DNA from: Alphaproteobacteria bacterium
GTDB taxonomy: Bacteria; Pseudomonadota; Alphaproteobacteria; Micavibrionales; Micavibrionaceae
Direction of reading: 5' to 3'
DNA: 64,000 nucleotides
Assembly: GCA_016794145.1 (NCBI GenBank)
Contig: JAEUKP010000017.1
Coordinates: 62,001 to 126,000, forward strand
Position numbers and translations under genes: made by a program
The notes under the pieces: generated by a model
The model's database searches: none
What the model saw: only the letters and a program-made list of their open reading frames with translations
Told to the model about the DNA's origin: nothing
In this document: positions 35,496 to 44,700 of the stretch, piece by piece
Position numbering within the stretch: position 1 is the stretch's first letter
Layout: each line of letters begins with the position of its first letter

Positions 35496-36184
35496 TAAGT
35501 CCGGATAAACAAACATATTTAATTGAAGCCGATTCTCTTTTCTACCAATACGGGGATAAAGATTTGGCTCAACTTGTTTTGAAAGGCGCAACTCTTGATT
35601 TAAGATCTGGAGAGTTTGTTATTCTTGCAGGTCCATCTGGATCAGGAAAGAGCACTTTGCTCTCTCTGATTGGAGCTCTTCGCCAGTGTCAGGAAGGAAA
35701 TTTGAGCATTGTCGGATATGATGTCAAAGGGGCGAATGAAGAGATTATGCGGACAGTCAGGAAAAATATCGGGTATGTTTTTCAGCAGCATAATCTACTT
35801 GGATTTTTGACTGCAGTGCAAAACGTAGAAATGACACTTCAGATGTTTCCAGAGTATTCAAGGGAGATGCGGCGGGATTTATCAGCAGAGATTCTTGAAA
35901 AGGTAGGGCTTGGACGGCATCTTGATTATTTTCCATCCCAATTATCTGTTGGACAAAAACAACGGGTTGCTATTGCGCGGAGTCTTGTTCATAGACCAAA
36001 ACTTATTTTAGCAGATGAGCCAACAGCATCCCTCGATAGTAAAACAGGGATACAGGTGACTGAAATCCTCCATGATATGGTTAAGACATTGGGATGTGGG
36101 GCTCTTGTTGTTACACATGATAATCGGATATTCAGCTATGCCGATAGGATCTTGCATATTGAAGATGGAGTCGTAAAGATATGA
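35492..36184 (+). CDS. DevA-like ABC exporter ATPase
   Basis: 230 residues. Walker A GPSGSGKST at 47-55, Q-loop YVFQQHNLLGFLTA, signature LSVGQKQRVAIARS, Walker B LILADEPTASLD and the switch His in VVTHDNR. The signature has SVGQ in place of SGGQ, as in many DevA proteins. It powers the DevC permease at the inner membrane. Its ATG overlaps the devC stop (ATGA at 35492-35495) and its own stop overlaps the thiF-like start, so the four genes form one coupled unit. Confidence 0.93.
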   Translation: MISPDKQTYLIEADSLFYQYGDKDLAQLVLKGATLDLRSGEFVILAGPSGSGKSTLLSLIGALRQCQEGNLSIVGYDVKGANEEIMRTVRKNIGYVFQQHNLLGFLTAVQNVEMTLQMFPEYSREMRRDLSAEILEKVGLGRHLDYFPSQLSVGQKQRVAIARSLVHRPKLILADEPTASLDSKTGIQVTEILHDMVKTLGCGALVVTHDNRIFSYADRILHIEDGVVKI

Positions 36185-37062
36185 GCCTTTTTAATTATTA
36201 TAAAGCTTTTGATCGAACGATCGGTTGGATTACGAAAGAAGAATTAGAAGTATTAAAGCAAAAGCGTGTTGCGATTGCAGGGCTTGGTGGTGTCGGGGGG
36301 TATCATCTGTTAACATTGCTGCGGTTAGGTGTTACGAAATTTCATTTGGCTGAAATGGATGTTGTCGAGTTAGCAAATTTTAATCGGCAGGCATGTGCCA
36401 GCGTTTCAAAGATAGGACAAGAAAAAATAAATGTTCTAGATCAGTTGGGCCATGATATTAATCCAGAGGCAGACTTTAAATTATTCCCAGAAGGCGTCCA
36501 TGAAGGGAATATTGAAAGCTTCCTTGATGGTGTGGATCTATACGTTGATGGGCTTGATTTTTTTGTTTTGGATATACGGCAAAAAATATTCCAGGCTTGT
36601 GACAGGAAAAATATTCCATCTATGACGACAGCGCCCCTTGGAATGGGGGCATCCCATCTTAATTTTCTGCCGGGGCAGATGTCTTTTGATCAATATTTTT
36701 GTTTGGATGATGTAACCGGTGACGATCGTTTTATCAAATTCATGGTTGGAGTTTCTCCTGCGATGCTACAGAGAGGGTATTTGGTCGATCTCTCACGTGT
36801 TAATTTTGCGCAACGAAAAGGGCCTTCAACCCCTATGGCCTGTGAGTTATGCGCAGGGATCGCAGGAACCGAGGCTTTAAAGATCCTTTTGAATAGAGGC
36901 GGCGTGCGTGCTGCCCCTAAAGGCTTTCAATTTGACGCATATCGGAATGTGATGAGGCGAACATGGAGGCCGATGGGAAACAGAAACCCATTCCAGAAGA
37001 TCTTATTCTGGTTGGTAAAAAGAATCCTTAACAAGAAGACTATCTCTCCAGAGGCAGACTAA
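36181..37062 (+). CDS. ThiF/E1-like adenylyltransferase in exporter operon
   Basis: 293 residues. Nucleotide-binding GLGGVGG at 34-40, followed by the acidic tip EMDVVELANFNRQ with the E1 arginine (R69), and a single CxxC (C221, C224) near the C-terminus. The usual second CxxC pair of zinc-binding E1 enzymes is not seen. Such enzymes activate a carboxylate (protein C-terminus, peptide or small acid) as an acyl-adenylate. The start overlaps the devA stop by four bases, so it is made with the exporter. It probably modifies whatever DevBCA exports, but the substrate is unknown. Confidence 0.85.
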   Translation: MSLFNYYKAFDRTIGWITKEELEVLKQKRVAIAGLGGVGGYHLLTLLRLGVTKFHLAEMDVVELANFNRQACASVSKIGQEKINVLDQLGHDINPEADFKLFPEGVHEGNIESFLDGVDLYVDGLDFFVLDIRQKIFQACDRKNIPSMTTAPLGMGASHLNFLPGQMSFDQYFCLDDVTGDDRFIKFMVGVSPAMLQRGYLVDLSRVNFAQRKGPSTPMACELCAGIAGTEALKILLNRGGVRAAPKGFQFDAYRNVMRRTWRPMGNRNPFQKILFWLVKRILNKKTISPEAD

Positions 37063-37067
37063 AGAGT

Positions 37068-37742
37068 TTATGCGGCCTGTGCTGTGCCGGATTTGAGTGC
37101 TTTGTTCTTTTTGATTTCTTTGATCAGTGCATTGATTTCATCGGCAGCCAGGCTTCGTGGGTCTGATTCAATAACACCCAATCCATGCATAATAGATGAC
37201 GCGAATGAGACGCGGTTCCCAAGCGATTGTTTAGCAACCTGAATGCCCATTCGTGCCAGATTATCCATGATTGCCCCATTCAAATTTGACTTTGGTGGGA
37301 CACGATTCATTACCAACATCAAGGGTTTCTTTTCTGACAGAATCATCTTGAGGGTCGGAGCGCAGGCCCATACATCAAGAGGAGAGGGTTGGACAGGCAT
37401 CAATACTAAATCAGCAAGACGGATAGCGATGCTTGACTCACTCTCAGCATGAGGGGGGGTATCAATAATAATATAGTCGAATTCTTTGGTCAGACGCGGA
37501 ACTTCGCGCATCATTTTCCATCCTTGTGTCTGCATCAATACAATTTTATTTTTGCGACCTAATGTCTCGGACCGAACCTTATGCCATTCGGAAGTTGACC
37601 CTTGTGGATCAACATCAATCATCAATATATCTGCCCCATCTTGTTGCAATGCCGCGGCAATTTGGGTGCTGAGTGTTGTTTTACCGGCACCACCCTTATG
37701 CTGGGCCACTGTAATGACTTTTCCAGTTGTTCCTGTTCGCAT
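37068..37742 (-). CDS. ParA-family ATPase
   Basis: 224 residues. Deviant Walker A HKGGAGKTTLSTQ near 15-27, Walker A-prime MIDVDPQGSTSEW, Walker B YIIIDTPPH, and the ParA/MinD-like fold to the end. The short length and absence of an N-terminal HTH fit chromosomal ParA/PpfA-type positioning ATPases rather than plasmid ParA. No ParB or parS is seen nearby, so it may place another cargo such as chemotaxis or secretion clusters. It ends five bases from the convergent thiF-like stop. Confidence 0.88.
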   Translation of the reverse strand: MRTGTTGKVITVAQHKGGAGKTTLSTQIAAALQQDGADILMIDVDPQGSTSEWHKVRSETLGRKNKIVLMQTQGWKMMREVPRLTKEFDYIIIDTPPHAESESSIAIRLADLVLMPVQPSPLDVWACAPTLKMILSEKKPLMLVMNRVPPKSNLNGAIMDNLARMGIQVAKQSLGNRVSFASSIMHGLGVIESDPRSLAADEINALIKEIKKNKALKSGTAQAA

Positions 37743-37849
37743 GTTTTTTTCCTTTGAGATGTTTGTTTGTAACGGTTTTATCAGGAAATTTCAATCTTTT
37801 CACAACAACGTGTTGCGAAAATGGGTGGATTAGGGGTAAAACCCCTTTT

Positions 37850-38848
37850 ATGGAACCGATAGAGACACAAATTTTAACCATTTCATCCACCAATCTGTCT
37901 TATGCGACAGAGCTTTTGGCAGCAGGACAGTTAGTCGCCTTCCCAACAGAGACCGTTTATGGTCTGGGCGCGAATGCAACCGATGGGAGGGCTATCGCGA
38001 GAATTTTTGAAGCAAAGGGGCGTCCGAGTTTTAATCCATTAATTTCTCATGGGTCTTCTTTAAGTATGTTATTGCCCGAAGCCCAGTTCGATGACAGAGC
38101 GTTATCATTAGCCGATAAATTCTGGCCCGGGCCTTTGACGATGATTTTGCCCCGGAAGCAATCAGGCCATATTGCTGATTTGGCATGTGCTGGACTTTCA
38201 ACTGTTGCCTTGCGGGTTCCTGCGCACCCTGTTGCACTTGATTTGATTGCAAGAGCCGGTGTGCCGATTGCAGCGCCTAGCGCGAACCAATCTGGAACGT
38301 TAAGCCCTACAACACCTCATCATGTCTTGTCGAGTTTAGGAGGAAAGATACCTCTTATTCTGGCAGGAGGATCAACCAAGTACGGTCTTGAATCAACAGT
38401 TGTTGATCTTTCTGGCGAAGAAGTTGTTATTGTGCGCGCTGGTGCAATTACCGCTGAAGATGTTTCTGATTGTCTGGAATGTGAGGTCAGATATGAGTTG
38501 GAAGCAACAGATAAACCAAGATCTCCCGGGCAATTGCTTCGTCATTATGCTCCGAATAAACCTTTAAGATTACGGGCTGTGGATATCTGCCCGGAGGAGG
38601 CTTTATTAGCCTTTGGATCAACAAAATTTATGGGGCTTCGTGGTGGTGGATCCACTAAGGATCTTTCGGATGACCTGAAAATCAATTTGTCGGAAAAGGG
38701 AGATCTCCTCGAAGCGGCCGCGAATTTATTTTCCTATCTTCGTATATTGGATGAATCCAAGGCATCACAAATTGCCGTCATGGATATTCCGAATGTAGGA
38801 ATCGGTATTGCGATCAATGACCGATTAAAGCGAGCTGCTGCGAGGTAG
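37850..38848 (+). CDS. Threonylcarbamoyl-AMP synthase (Sua5 type)
   Basis: 332 residues from ATG 37850; the frame is open further back to 37727 but the family starts near this Met. The YrdC domain shows LVAFPTETVYGLGANATD, EAKGRPSFNPLI (KxR pair), WPGPLTMILPR and APSANQSGTLSPTT. The C-terminal Sua5 domain is linked by PRSPGQLLRHYAPNKPL. It makes the threonylcarbamoyl adenylate used for t6A at tRNA position 37. A small hairpin (AGGGGT/ACCCCT, 37832-37846) lies directly before the ATG and may cover the ribosome site. Confidence 0.93.
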   Translation: MEPIETQILTISSTNLSYATELLAAGQLVAFPTETVYGLGANATDGRAIARIFEAKGRPSFNPLISHGSSLSMLLPEAQFDDRALSLADKFWPGPLTMILPRKQSGHIADLACAGLSTVALRVPAHPVALDLIARAGVPIAAPSANQSGTLSPTTPHHVLSSLGGKIPLILAGGSTKYGLESTVVDLSGEEVVIVRAGAITAEDVSDCLECEVRYELEATDKPRSPGQLLRHYAPNKPLRLRAVDICPEEALLAFGSTKFMGLRGGGSTKDLSDDLKINLSEKGDLLEAAANLFSYLRILDESKASQIAVMDIPNVGIGIAINDRLKRAAAR

Positions 38849-38864
38849 ATCTCCTGATTTCTTT

Positions 38865-39470
38865 TTAGTATTTAACACTGCACCCATACGGTTTTGTAGA
38901 TGATATAGCAACAGGTCTTCCTGCTTTTAGATCATTGAGTGCGGCAAGAATATAATTCTTGGCTGTTTTGACTTCTTCTTTTTCAAATCCTGACTTGTCG
39001 TCAATCGCCCCTGCATAAACCAGAACACCCTTTTCGTTAATCACAAACATATGAGGTGTTGTTTTAGCGGCATATAACTTCCCGATCTCACCTGACTCAT
39101 CAATAATGAGATGTGAAAAGTTTGCTTTTTGATCAGCATATATTTTTTTAAGCTCCGGCGCTGGGTAGTTACCCTCTTTGCCTTTTGCAGATGAGTCAAT
39201 TGTTATCCAGATGACATTATCTTTTGTGGCCTCTTTCTGGACTGCTTGCATATTACCTGTATCATATTGTTTATGAACAAATGGGCAGTCAGGGTTCGAC
39301 CATTCCAGAACGATTGTTTTTCCTTTCAGACTGGACAACATGACATGATGTCCATCAACATCATTTGCCATGAATTCCGGGGCTGGGTTTCCAATTTCGG
39401 GGGCCGCGTGTGCGGGAGTCGTGAATGGCAGTAAAGCCAAGCCAAGAGTAAAGAGAAGAACGGGTTTCAT
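38865..39470 (-). CDS. Periplasmic peroxiredoxin/redoxin (PprX-like)
   Basis: 201 residues. Signal peptide MKPVLLFTLGLALLPFTTPAHA, then a thioredoxin fold with IGNPAPEF, WSNPDCPFVHKQY (single conserved Cys) and TPHMFVIN with the cis-Pro. A further Cys sits in the C-terminal GCSVKY. The pattern matches AhpC/TSA-type cell-envelope redoxins. Its gene follows the DsbD/ScsB-like gene by 26 bases on the same strand. In Caulobacter a ScsB protein reduces such a peroxiredoxin (PprX), so this pair likely defends the envelope against peroxide. Confidence 0.85.
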   Translation of the reverse strand: MKPVLLFTLGLALLPFTTPAHAAPEIGNPAPEFMANDVDGHHVMLSSLKGKTIVLEWSNPDCPFVHKQYDTGNMQAVQKEATKDNVIWITIDSSAKGKEGNYPAPELKKIYADQKANFSHLIIDESGEIGKLYAAKTTPHMFVINEKGVLVYAGAIDDKSGFEKEEVKTAKNYILAALNDLKAGRPVAISSTKPYGCSVKY

Positions 39471-39496
39471 GATTTAATATCCTTTGTGGTTGGTGG

Positions 39497-41647
39497 TTAT
39501 TCTTCGCCATTAATGACATCTGCAATCAGGCTTGATGTCAGAAGTTGGGGCAGAATGATAGGGGCAGGGCGCGTGCCAGTTGTAACATCACGGGCACCAT
39601 AAAAAACATAAAGGGGGACCCCATTCCGTTCATATTTATTCAAATAGGCGGTAATTTCCGGATTTTGGTTTGTCCAATCCCCGACGACATATTGCACATT
39701 TTTTTCTTTAAAGAGAGATTGTGTGGAATCTGTATAAATTGCAATACGTTCATTGACCTGACACGTGATGCACCATGAAGCCGTCATATCAACAAAAATG
39801 GGATGATCTCCGGCAATTAATTTATCCATTTCGGGTGTTGAAAAAGAAATAGACGGCACAGTTGTTTTTGTGTCTGTTTGTGTTTTCCCTGGGTCTGTAT
39901 GGCTTAATCCTGCGATCAGCAATGCCATCAGGATACTGATGATAGAGAGGGAATGAATGCTTGTTTTCCAAGGTTGGTTGACAGGTTCATGGCGGGAAAT
40001 CCAGATGCCGAATGCAATGAGAATCAGCCCGGACAGTCCGATCAGTGCGCCATATCCTCCGTTGACCTGTTGTGTGTAAACCCATATGAGCCAAGCAACA
40101 GAAGCAAAAAGTGGGAAAGATAGAAATTGTCGGAACGTCTCCATCCATACCCCTGGTTTAGGAAGAGATTGGCGAAGAGCCGGTATAAAGCAAAGTAGGA
40201 GATAAGGAAGCGACAGCCCGACCCCTAAGGCCATAAAAACAGAAAGAGCGACATAAGGAGGTTGTGTTAAAGCGTATCCCATCGCAGTCGCCATAAAAGG
40301 AGCGGTGCACGGGGTTGCAACGATGGTGGCCAGAACGCCAGTAAAAAACGTTCCCTTATAACCATGTCGAGAGGCTAGTCGATGTCCGATATTGGCAAGT
40401 GGCCCCGACTTGATTTCAAAGAAGCCAGATAAGTTAAGGCCCATGGTAAATAAGAGATAGGCAAGGAGAAGAATAACCACAGGATTTTGAAGTTGGAACC
40501 CCCAGCCGATCTGCGCTCCAGCCATTTTCAGTGAGATCAAAAGCCCTGCAATCCCTCCAAAACATGTTAGAATTCCGAGCATATAAAGAAGGCCGTGTAT
40601 ATTCGCATGTTTCTGTTCTTTTTCAGACATTTTAACAAGGCTTAGGGCTTTCATCGAAAGAACAGGAAAGACACAAGGCATTAGGTTGAGAATGAGTCCT
40701 CCCAGCAGGGCCAGAAAAATGGCCTGAACAAAAGATGTTTCATCAGTTTGCAGTGGTTTTAGGTTGGATGATGAGCCCGGTGACGCCCCTTGTGCAGTGA
40801 CTGAAATTGAAAGTGAAACAGATTTTTTTTCTCCGGTTGAAGAGAGGTAGGTCAGAACAGAATTCAACGTTCCAATCTCGCTCAATGGCCTGGTATCACG
40901 ACGGAGTTGGATGATTAGTTGGTCATCAATGATCTGGATATCCTGTTTTTCAGCATTTAAAATAACGCCCCATTCTTCGGGAAAGAAAAAGAAATCTTTT
41001 GCTCCCGCTAATGTCTTCTGACCTTCTTCGTCCAATTTAAATGTGATGATTAGATCTTGATCTTTTTCTTCAATCAACCCTTGCCAGGATTTTTGTGGAG
41101 GTATAGCGGCTCGGGCGGCTGTAAAGATTTCCGGGTGGTTTAACGTTGCGTGCGCGGCATCTTGCACCACCGGTAAAGTCATTGTGATTTCTTTGATTTC
41201 GGGAATGCAGACGTCACGGCAAACAAGCCACGAAATTTTTGCTGTCAAGTTGACTTCATGGCCTCTGACGTTTTGCGGGACATCAATAAAGGTTAATAAT
41301 GTTTCATTATGCCCGAATCCAAAATTGACCAATGGACCTGTTGGTTGGCGTTCGGGGGCCGGGTACAGGATCTCACCAGCTTTGAATCCATCGGGTAATG
41401 TCCATTCAATAGATGTTGTTTCCCCTGAATCACCAGGATTTTTCCAATAGGTGTGCCATCCAGATGTGTGTTTTTGGGTGATCGCAAAATGAAGGGGCTG
41501 TCCAGATATTATGGAATTGAATTCAGGGATCAGATGAGTTTCAACATAACGTGGTTTTCCATCTTTGGCTATCAGTTCCGCTGCTGCGGGGCCTGTGGTG
41601 AAAGCAATCGCAGTTGATATCAGAACCAGAAGATTTTTAAGAAACAT
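39497..41647 (-). CDS. DsbD/ScsB-like thiol-disulfide electron transporter
   Basis: 716 residues. A signal peptide is followed by an N-terminal periplasmic domain with the redox pair LVCRDVCIPE, eight or so membrane helices carrying the two transport cysteines (NLMPCVFPVLS and VATPCTAPFMA), and a C-terminal thioredoxin domain with ASWCITCQVNE. This is the DsbD domain order with the longer N-domain of ScsB. It carries electrons from cytoplasmic thioredoxin to periplasmic partners. The downstream redoxin gene is the likely client. All six expected cysteines are present. Confidence 0.92.
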   Translation of the reverse strand: MFLKNLLVLISTAIAFTTGPAAAELIAKDGKPRYVETHLIPEFNSIISGQPLHFAITQKHTSGWHTYWKNPGDSGETTSIEWTLPDGFKAGEILYPAPERQPTGPLVNFGFGHNETLLTFIDVPQNVRGHEVNLTAKISWLVCRDVCIPEIKEITMTLPVVQDAAHATLNHPEIFTAARAAIPPQKSWQGLIEEKDQDLIITFKLDEEGQKTLAGAKDFFFFPEEWGVILNAEKQDIQIIDDQLIIQLRRDTRPLSEIGTLNSVLTYLSSTGEKKSVSLSISVTAQGASPGSSSNLKPLQTDETSFVQAIFLALLGGLILNLMPCVFPVLSMKALSLVKMSEKEQKHANIHGLLYMLGILTCFGGIAGLLISLKMAGAQIGWGFQLQNPVVILLLAYLLFTMGLNLSGFFEIKSGPLANIGHRLASRHGYKGTFFTGVLATIVATPCTAPFMATAMGYALTQPPYVALSVFMALGVGLSLPYLLLCFIPALRQSLPKPGVWMETFRQFLSFPLFASVAWLIWVYTQQVNGGYGALIGLSGLILIAFGIWISRHEPVNQPWKTSIHSLSIISILMALLIAGLSHTDPGKTQTDTKTTVPSISFSTPEMDKLIAGDHPIFVDMTASWCITCQVNERIAIYTDSTQSLFKEKNVQYVVGDWTNQNPEITAYLNKYERNGVPLYVFYGARDVTTGTRPAPIILPQLLTSSLIADVINGEE

Positions 41648-41804
41648 GTTATTTATCCTATTGAAGTCGGGCCGTCTTAATTTATCATAGTGGGGCTATC
41701 ATACTGGAAGTCACTTCCTGCGTCATTAACCATTCTTATAGTAACTTACCTTATAGTCACTTACGCTACTATCTTCGCATATTCGCTTTAAAAGGTTACA
41801 TTTT

Positions 41805-43763
41805 ATGACAGATATTTCCCTTTCCCCATTATGGATCCCCTCTGCTGATCAGAAATCCGATACCCATATTCTAAAATTTGCGATGAAAAATGGATTTTCG
41901 GACGCTGTAACGTATGATGAGCTTCATAATTGGTCAGTGACCGAGATTGCTGAGTTTTGGTCATCTTTCTGGGATTACGCCGAAGTGATCGGGGAGAAAG
42001 GCGATAAAGTCCTTTCCGGAACAGAGAGGATGGAGACCACAAAATTTTTCCCCAATGCATCGGTTAATTGGGCTGAAAATTTATTGAAACGCCGCGATGA
42101 TTCAACGGCTATCATCTTCCGGGACGAATTGGGAAGGGAACGGCAATTAAGTTTTAAAGAATTATCTGCGATTGTTTCGCGCCTTCAGCAAGCTTTCGTT
42201 GCAGCGGGTGTTCAAAAAGGAGACCGTGTTGCAGGATATATGCCCAATATGCCTGAAACGATTATCGGGGCGTTGGCCGCAGCATCGATTGGTGCGATTT
42301 GGTCATCAGCATCCCCTGATTTCGGGGTCCAGGGTGTTGTCGATCGTTTAGGGCAGATTGAGCCTAAGATACTTATGTCTGTTGACGGGTATTTCTACAA
42401 CGGAAAAATCATTGATGTTTTGCCGAAGTTGGCCGATATTTTACCAAAATTACCAAGCATTGAAAAAACAATTATTGTCCCCTTCGTCTCTGAACGTATT
42501 GATTTATCAGGCCTCAGTGAGGCTGTGCCTTTCGATGATTTTATCCTTCCCCATACCGCAAAACAACCAACCTTTGAACGTGTTCCGTTTGACCATCCAT
42601 TGTTTATTATGTTTTCATCGGGCACAACCGGAATTCCGAAATGTATCATTCATGGCCATGGCGGAACATTATTGCAACATATGAAAGAACATCAGTTGCA
42701 ATGCGATATTCATGAAGGGGACAAGGTTTTCTATTTCACTACATGTGGATGGATGATGTGGAACTGGCAAATTTCAGCCTTGGCAAGTGGTGCAACATTG
42801 ATGTTGTTTGATGGGTCTCCTTTCTATCCAGATCCTTACATTCTATGGGATTACACATCCAGACATGATTGCATGTTGTTCGGAACCGGAGCGAAATATA
42901 TTGATGCGTTGAAGGCTCATGAATGTGTTGTCCAAGATAAGTTTGATTTGAAATCTTTGCGGGTGATTACTTCAACAGGATCTCCGTTGGTTCACGAAAG
43001 TTTTGATTACGTTTACAAGGCAATTAAAAAAGATGTCCATTTGGCATCAATCTCTGGTGGAACTGATATTATATCGTGTTTTGTGATTGGGAACCCTATT
43101 TCTCCTGTTTATCGCGGTGAAATCCAAGGTGCTGGTCTTGGATATGCAATCCATGTGTTTGATGATAAAGGTCAGATAATGCCCCCGGGAAGTGGGAGTG
43201 GGGAGCTTGTTTGTACAAAGCCATTTCCGTCCATGCCTGTTGGATTTTGGAATGATCCGAACGGTGAAAAATATCATAAAGCCTATTTCGATCGTTTTGA
43301 TGACGTTTGGTGCCATGGTGATTGGATCGAAAAGACAATACATGGTGGATTTATTATTCTTGGCAGATCTGATGCAACCTTGAATCCAGGTGGTGTTCGT
43401 ATTGGGACAGCGGAAATTTATCGACAGGTTGAACAGATTCCAGAGGTCCTTGAAAGCATTGCGGTCGGGCAGTTATGGGATCATGACGAACGTGTCATTT
43501 TATTTGTACGTCTGAAGGGGGATGTGATTTTAAATGATGAATTGGTTGCGCGCATCAAATCACGCATAAAATCTGGGGCTTCTCCGCGTCATGTGCCATC
43601 AAAGATTTTACAAGTTTCTGATATTCCCCGGACAAAAAGTAATAAGATTGTTGAGCTGGCCGTTAAAGAAATCATCCATAATCGACCTGTTAAAAATATA
43701 GAAGCTCTTGCGAATCCAGAGGCTCTTGATCTTTATAGAAATCTGAAAGAGCTAACGTTCTAA
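41805..43763 (+). CDS. Acetoacetyl-CoA synthetase
   Basis: 652 residues, the usual length of acetoacetate-CoA ligase. Adenylate-forming motifs: IMFSSGTTGIPKCIIHG (P-loop), TCGWMMWNWQISALASGATL, ISGGTDIISCFV, WCHGDWIEKT, GRSDATLNPGGVRIGTAEIY and the catalytic Lys in IPRTKSNKIVELAVKE. SATLNPGGVR and WMMWNW favour acetoacetyl-CoA over acetyl-CoA synthetase. It feeds ketone bodies or PHB-derived acetoacetate into central metabolism. No ribosome site is obvious, only AAAAGG. It is a single-gene unit. Confidence 0.92.
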   Translation: MTDISLSPLWIPSADQKSDTHILKFAMKNGFSDAVTYDELHNWSVTEIAEFWSSFWDYAEVIGEKGDKVLSGTERMETTKFFPNASVNWAENLLKRRDDSTAIIFRDELGRERQLSFKELSAIVSRLQQAFVAAGVQKGDRVAGYMPNMPETIIGALAAASIGAIWSSASPDFGVQGVVDRLGQIEPKILMSVDGYFYNGKIIDVLPKLADILPKLPSIEKTIIVPFVSERIDLSGLSEAVPFDDFILPHTAKQPTFERVPFDHPLFIMFSSGTTGIPKCIIHGHGGTLLQHMKEHQLQCDIHEGDKVFYFTTCGWMMWNWQISALASGATLMLFDGSPFYPDPYILWDYTSRHDCMLFGTGAKYIDALKAHECVVQDKFDLKSLRVITSTGSPLVHESFDYVYKAIKKDVHLASISGGTDIISCFVIGNPISPVYRGEIQGAGLGYAIHVFDDKGQIMPPGSGSGELVCTKPFPSMPVGFWNDPNGEKYHKAYFDRFDDVWCHGDWIEKTIHGGFIILGRSDATLNPGGVRIGTAEIYRQVEQIPEVLESIAVGQLWDHDERVILFVRLKGDVILNDELVARIKSRIKSGASPRHVPSKILQVSDIPRTKSNKIVELAVKEIIHNRPVKNIEALANPEALDLYRNLKELTF

Positions 43764-43830
43764 AAACAGGTATACTTTTTTCGGGTGGTTTCATGAACAG
43801 AGTCTATCTTGAATAGACACCTAAATATTT

Positions 43831-43867
43831 AAAAAAGAAGCCGGTTGTGATTTCTTCACAAACCGGC
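43831..43867 (-). terminator. Intrinsic terminator after flgH
   Basis: On the minus strand GCCGGTTTGTG pairs with CACAACCGGC across AAGAAAT, followed by TTCTTTTTT (plus-strand 43831-43839). It lies 57 bases beyond the flgH stop and ends the flgF-flgG-orf60-flgA-flgH operon. A 9-base GTAGTAAGG tandem repeat (about three copies) separates it from flgH. Confidence 0.85.
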
Positions 43868-43923
43868 AGAGTCGAGTGGGTAGTAAGGGTAGTAAGGGTA
43901 GTATTCCTGAATCTTGTCTCTTC

Positions 43924-44661
43924 TCAGAATGGAAACAAAATATCTAAAAGCTGTGCACCGTTACGCGGTTGTTGGACATCTGTTATCTGACCTTTTCCTC
44001 CATATGAGATCCGGGCCTCTGCAATTTGGTCATACGAAATTGTATTATCGATATTTACATCTTGCGGGCGCACAACGCCTGCTAATTGTAGGACCCGGTT
44101 TTCATAGTTCACACGAACTTCTTGGATACCTTTGATAACCATGTTTCCATTTGGTAAAACCTGTGTGACCGTTGCAGCAAGTTTCATCTTAATTTTTTCT
44201 TTACGATCAGTTGTCCCTTCTCCCTTATAAGAGGACGTAGAGTTTCCATTTACAAGATTGGCAGGGTCAACAGATTCAGGCAATATTCTGTTTAAGCTTC
44301 CTTCTAGACCAAGAAGATTAGGAATGCCTGCTGTCTCTGCGGTTGTTCTGCTGCGGTCAGATGTATTCTCCATCTTTCCTTTATCATCAATATCAATCAC
44401 AACGGTCATAATATCACCAATTGTTTTCGCACGTTGATCTTTAAAAAATCCTTGTTTTTCTCCGGTCCATAGGGAATTCGCCTGTTGTGGAAATTCTGTT
44501 TTTGTTGGCATGGGCATCGAAACAGGTTGGTATCCTGCACTCATTGTCGGATCAATAATGGCAGATTGTTTTGGGGCCATACCGACTTCATTTAATCTGT
44601 CGACTGTATTGCAGGCTGTTAAGCTGGATACGGTCATCATGATCAGAACAATACGTTTCAT
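43924..44661 (-). CDS. flgH: Flagellar L-ring protein
   Basis: 245 residues. Lipoprotein signal ends LTAC (C17). NSLWTGEKQGFFKDQRAKTIGDIMTVVIDI is the FlgH hallmark, followed by the middle SSYKGEGTTDRKEKIKMKLAATVTQVLPNGNMVIKGIQEVRVNYE core and the terminal EARISYGGKG. It forms the outer-membrane ring around the rod, which implies a Gram-negative flagellum. Last gene of the leftward operon, 39 bases after flgA, closed by an intrinsic terminator. Confidence 0.96.
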   Translation of the reverse strand: MKRIVLIMMTVSSLTACNTVDRLNEVGMAPKQSAIIDPTMSAGYQPVSMPMPTKTEFPQQANSLWTGEKQGFFKDQRAKTIGDIMTVVIDIDDKGKMENTSDRSRTTAETAGIPNLLGLEGSLNRILPESVDPANLVNGNSTSSYKGEGTTDRKEKIKMKLAATVTQVLPNGNMVIKGIQEVRVNYENRVLQLAGVVRPQDVNIDNTISYDQIAEARISYGGKGQITDVQQPRNGAQLLDILFPF

Positions 44662-44700
44662 TTTTACCCACCTTTCGGTTTATATGTTTATATATTTTTA

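Noticed and set aside
43878..43906. GTAGTAAGG tandem repeat as a CRISPR or variable repeat
   Set aside because: Only about three copies without spacers, non-coding, just after flgH; too short to mean more.
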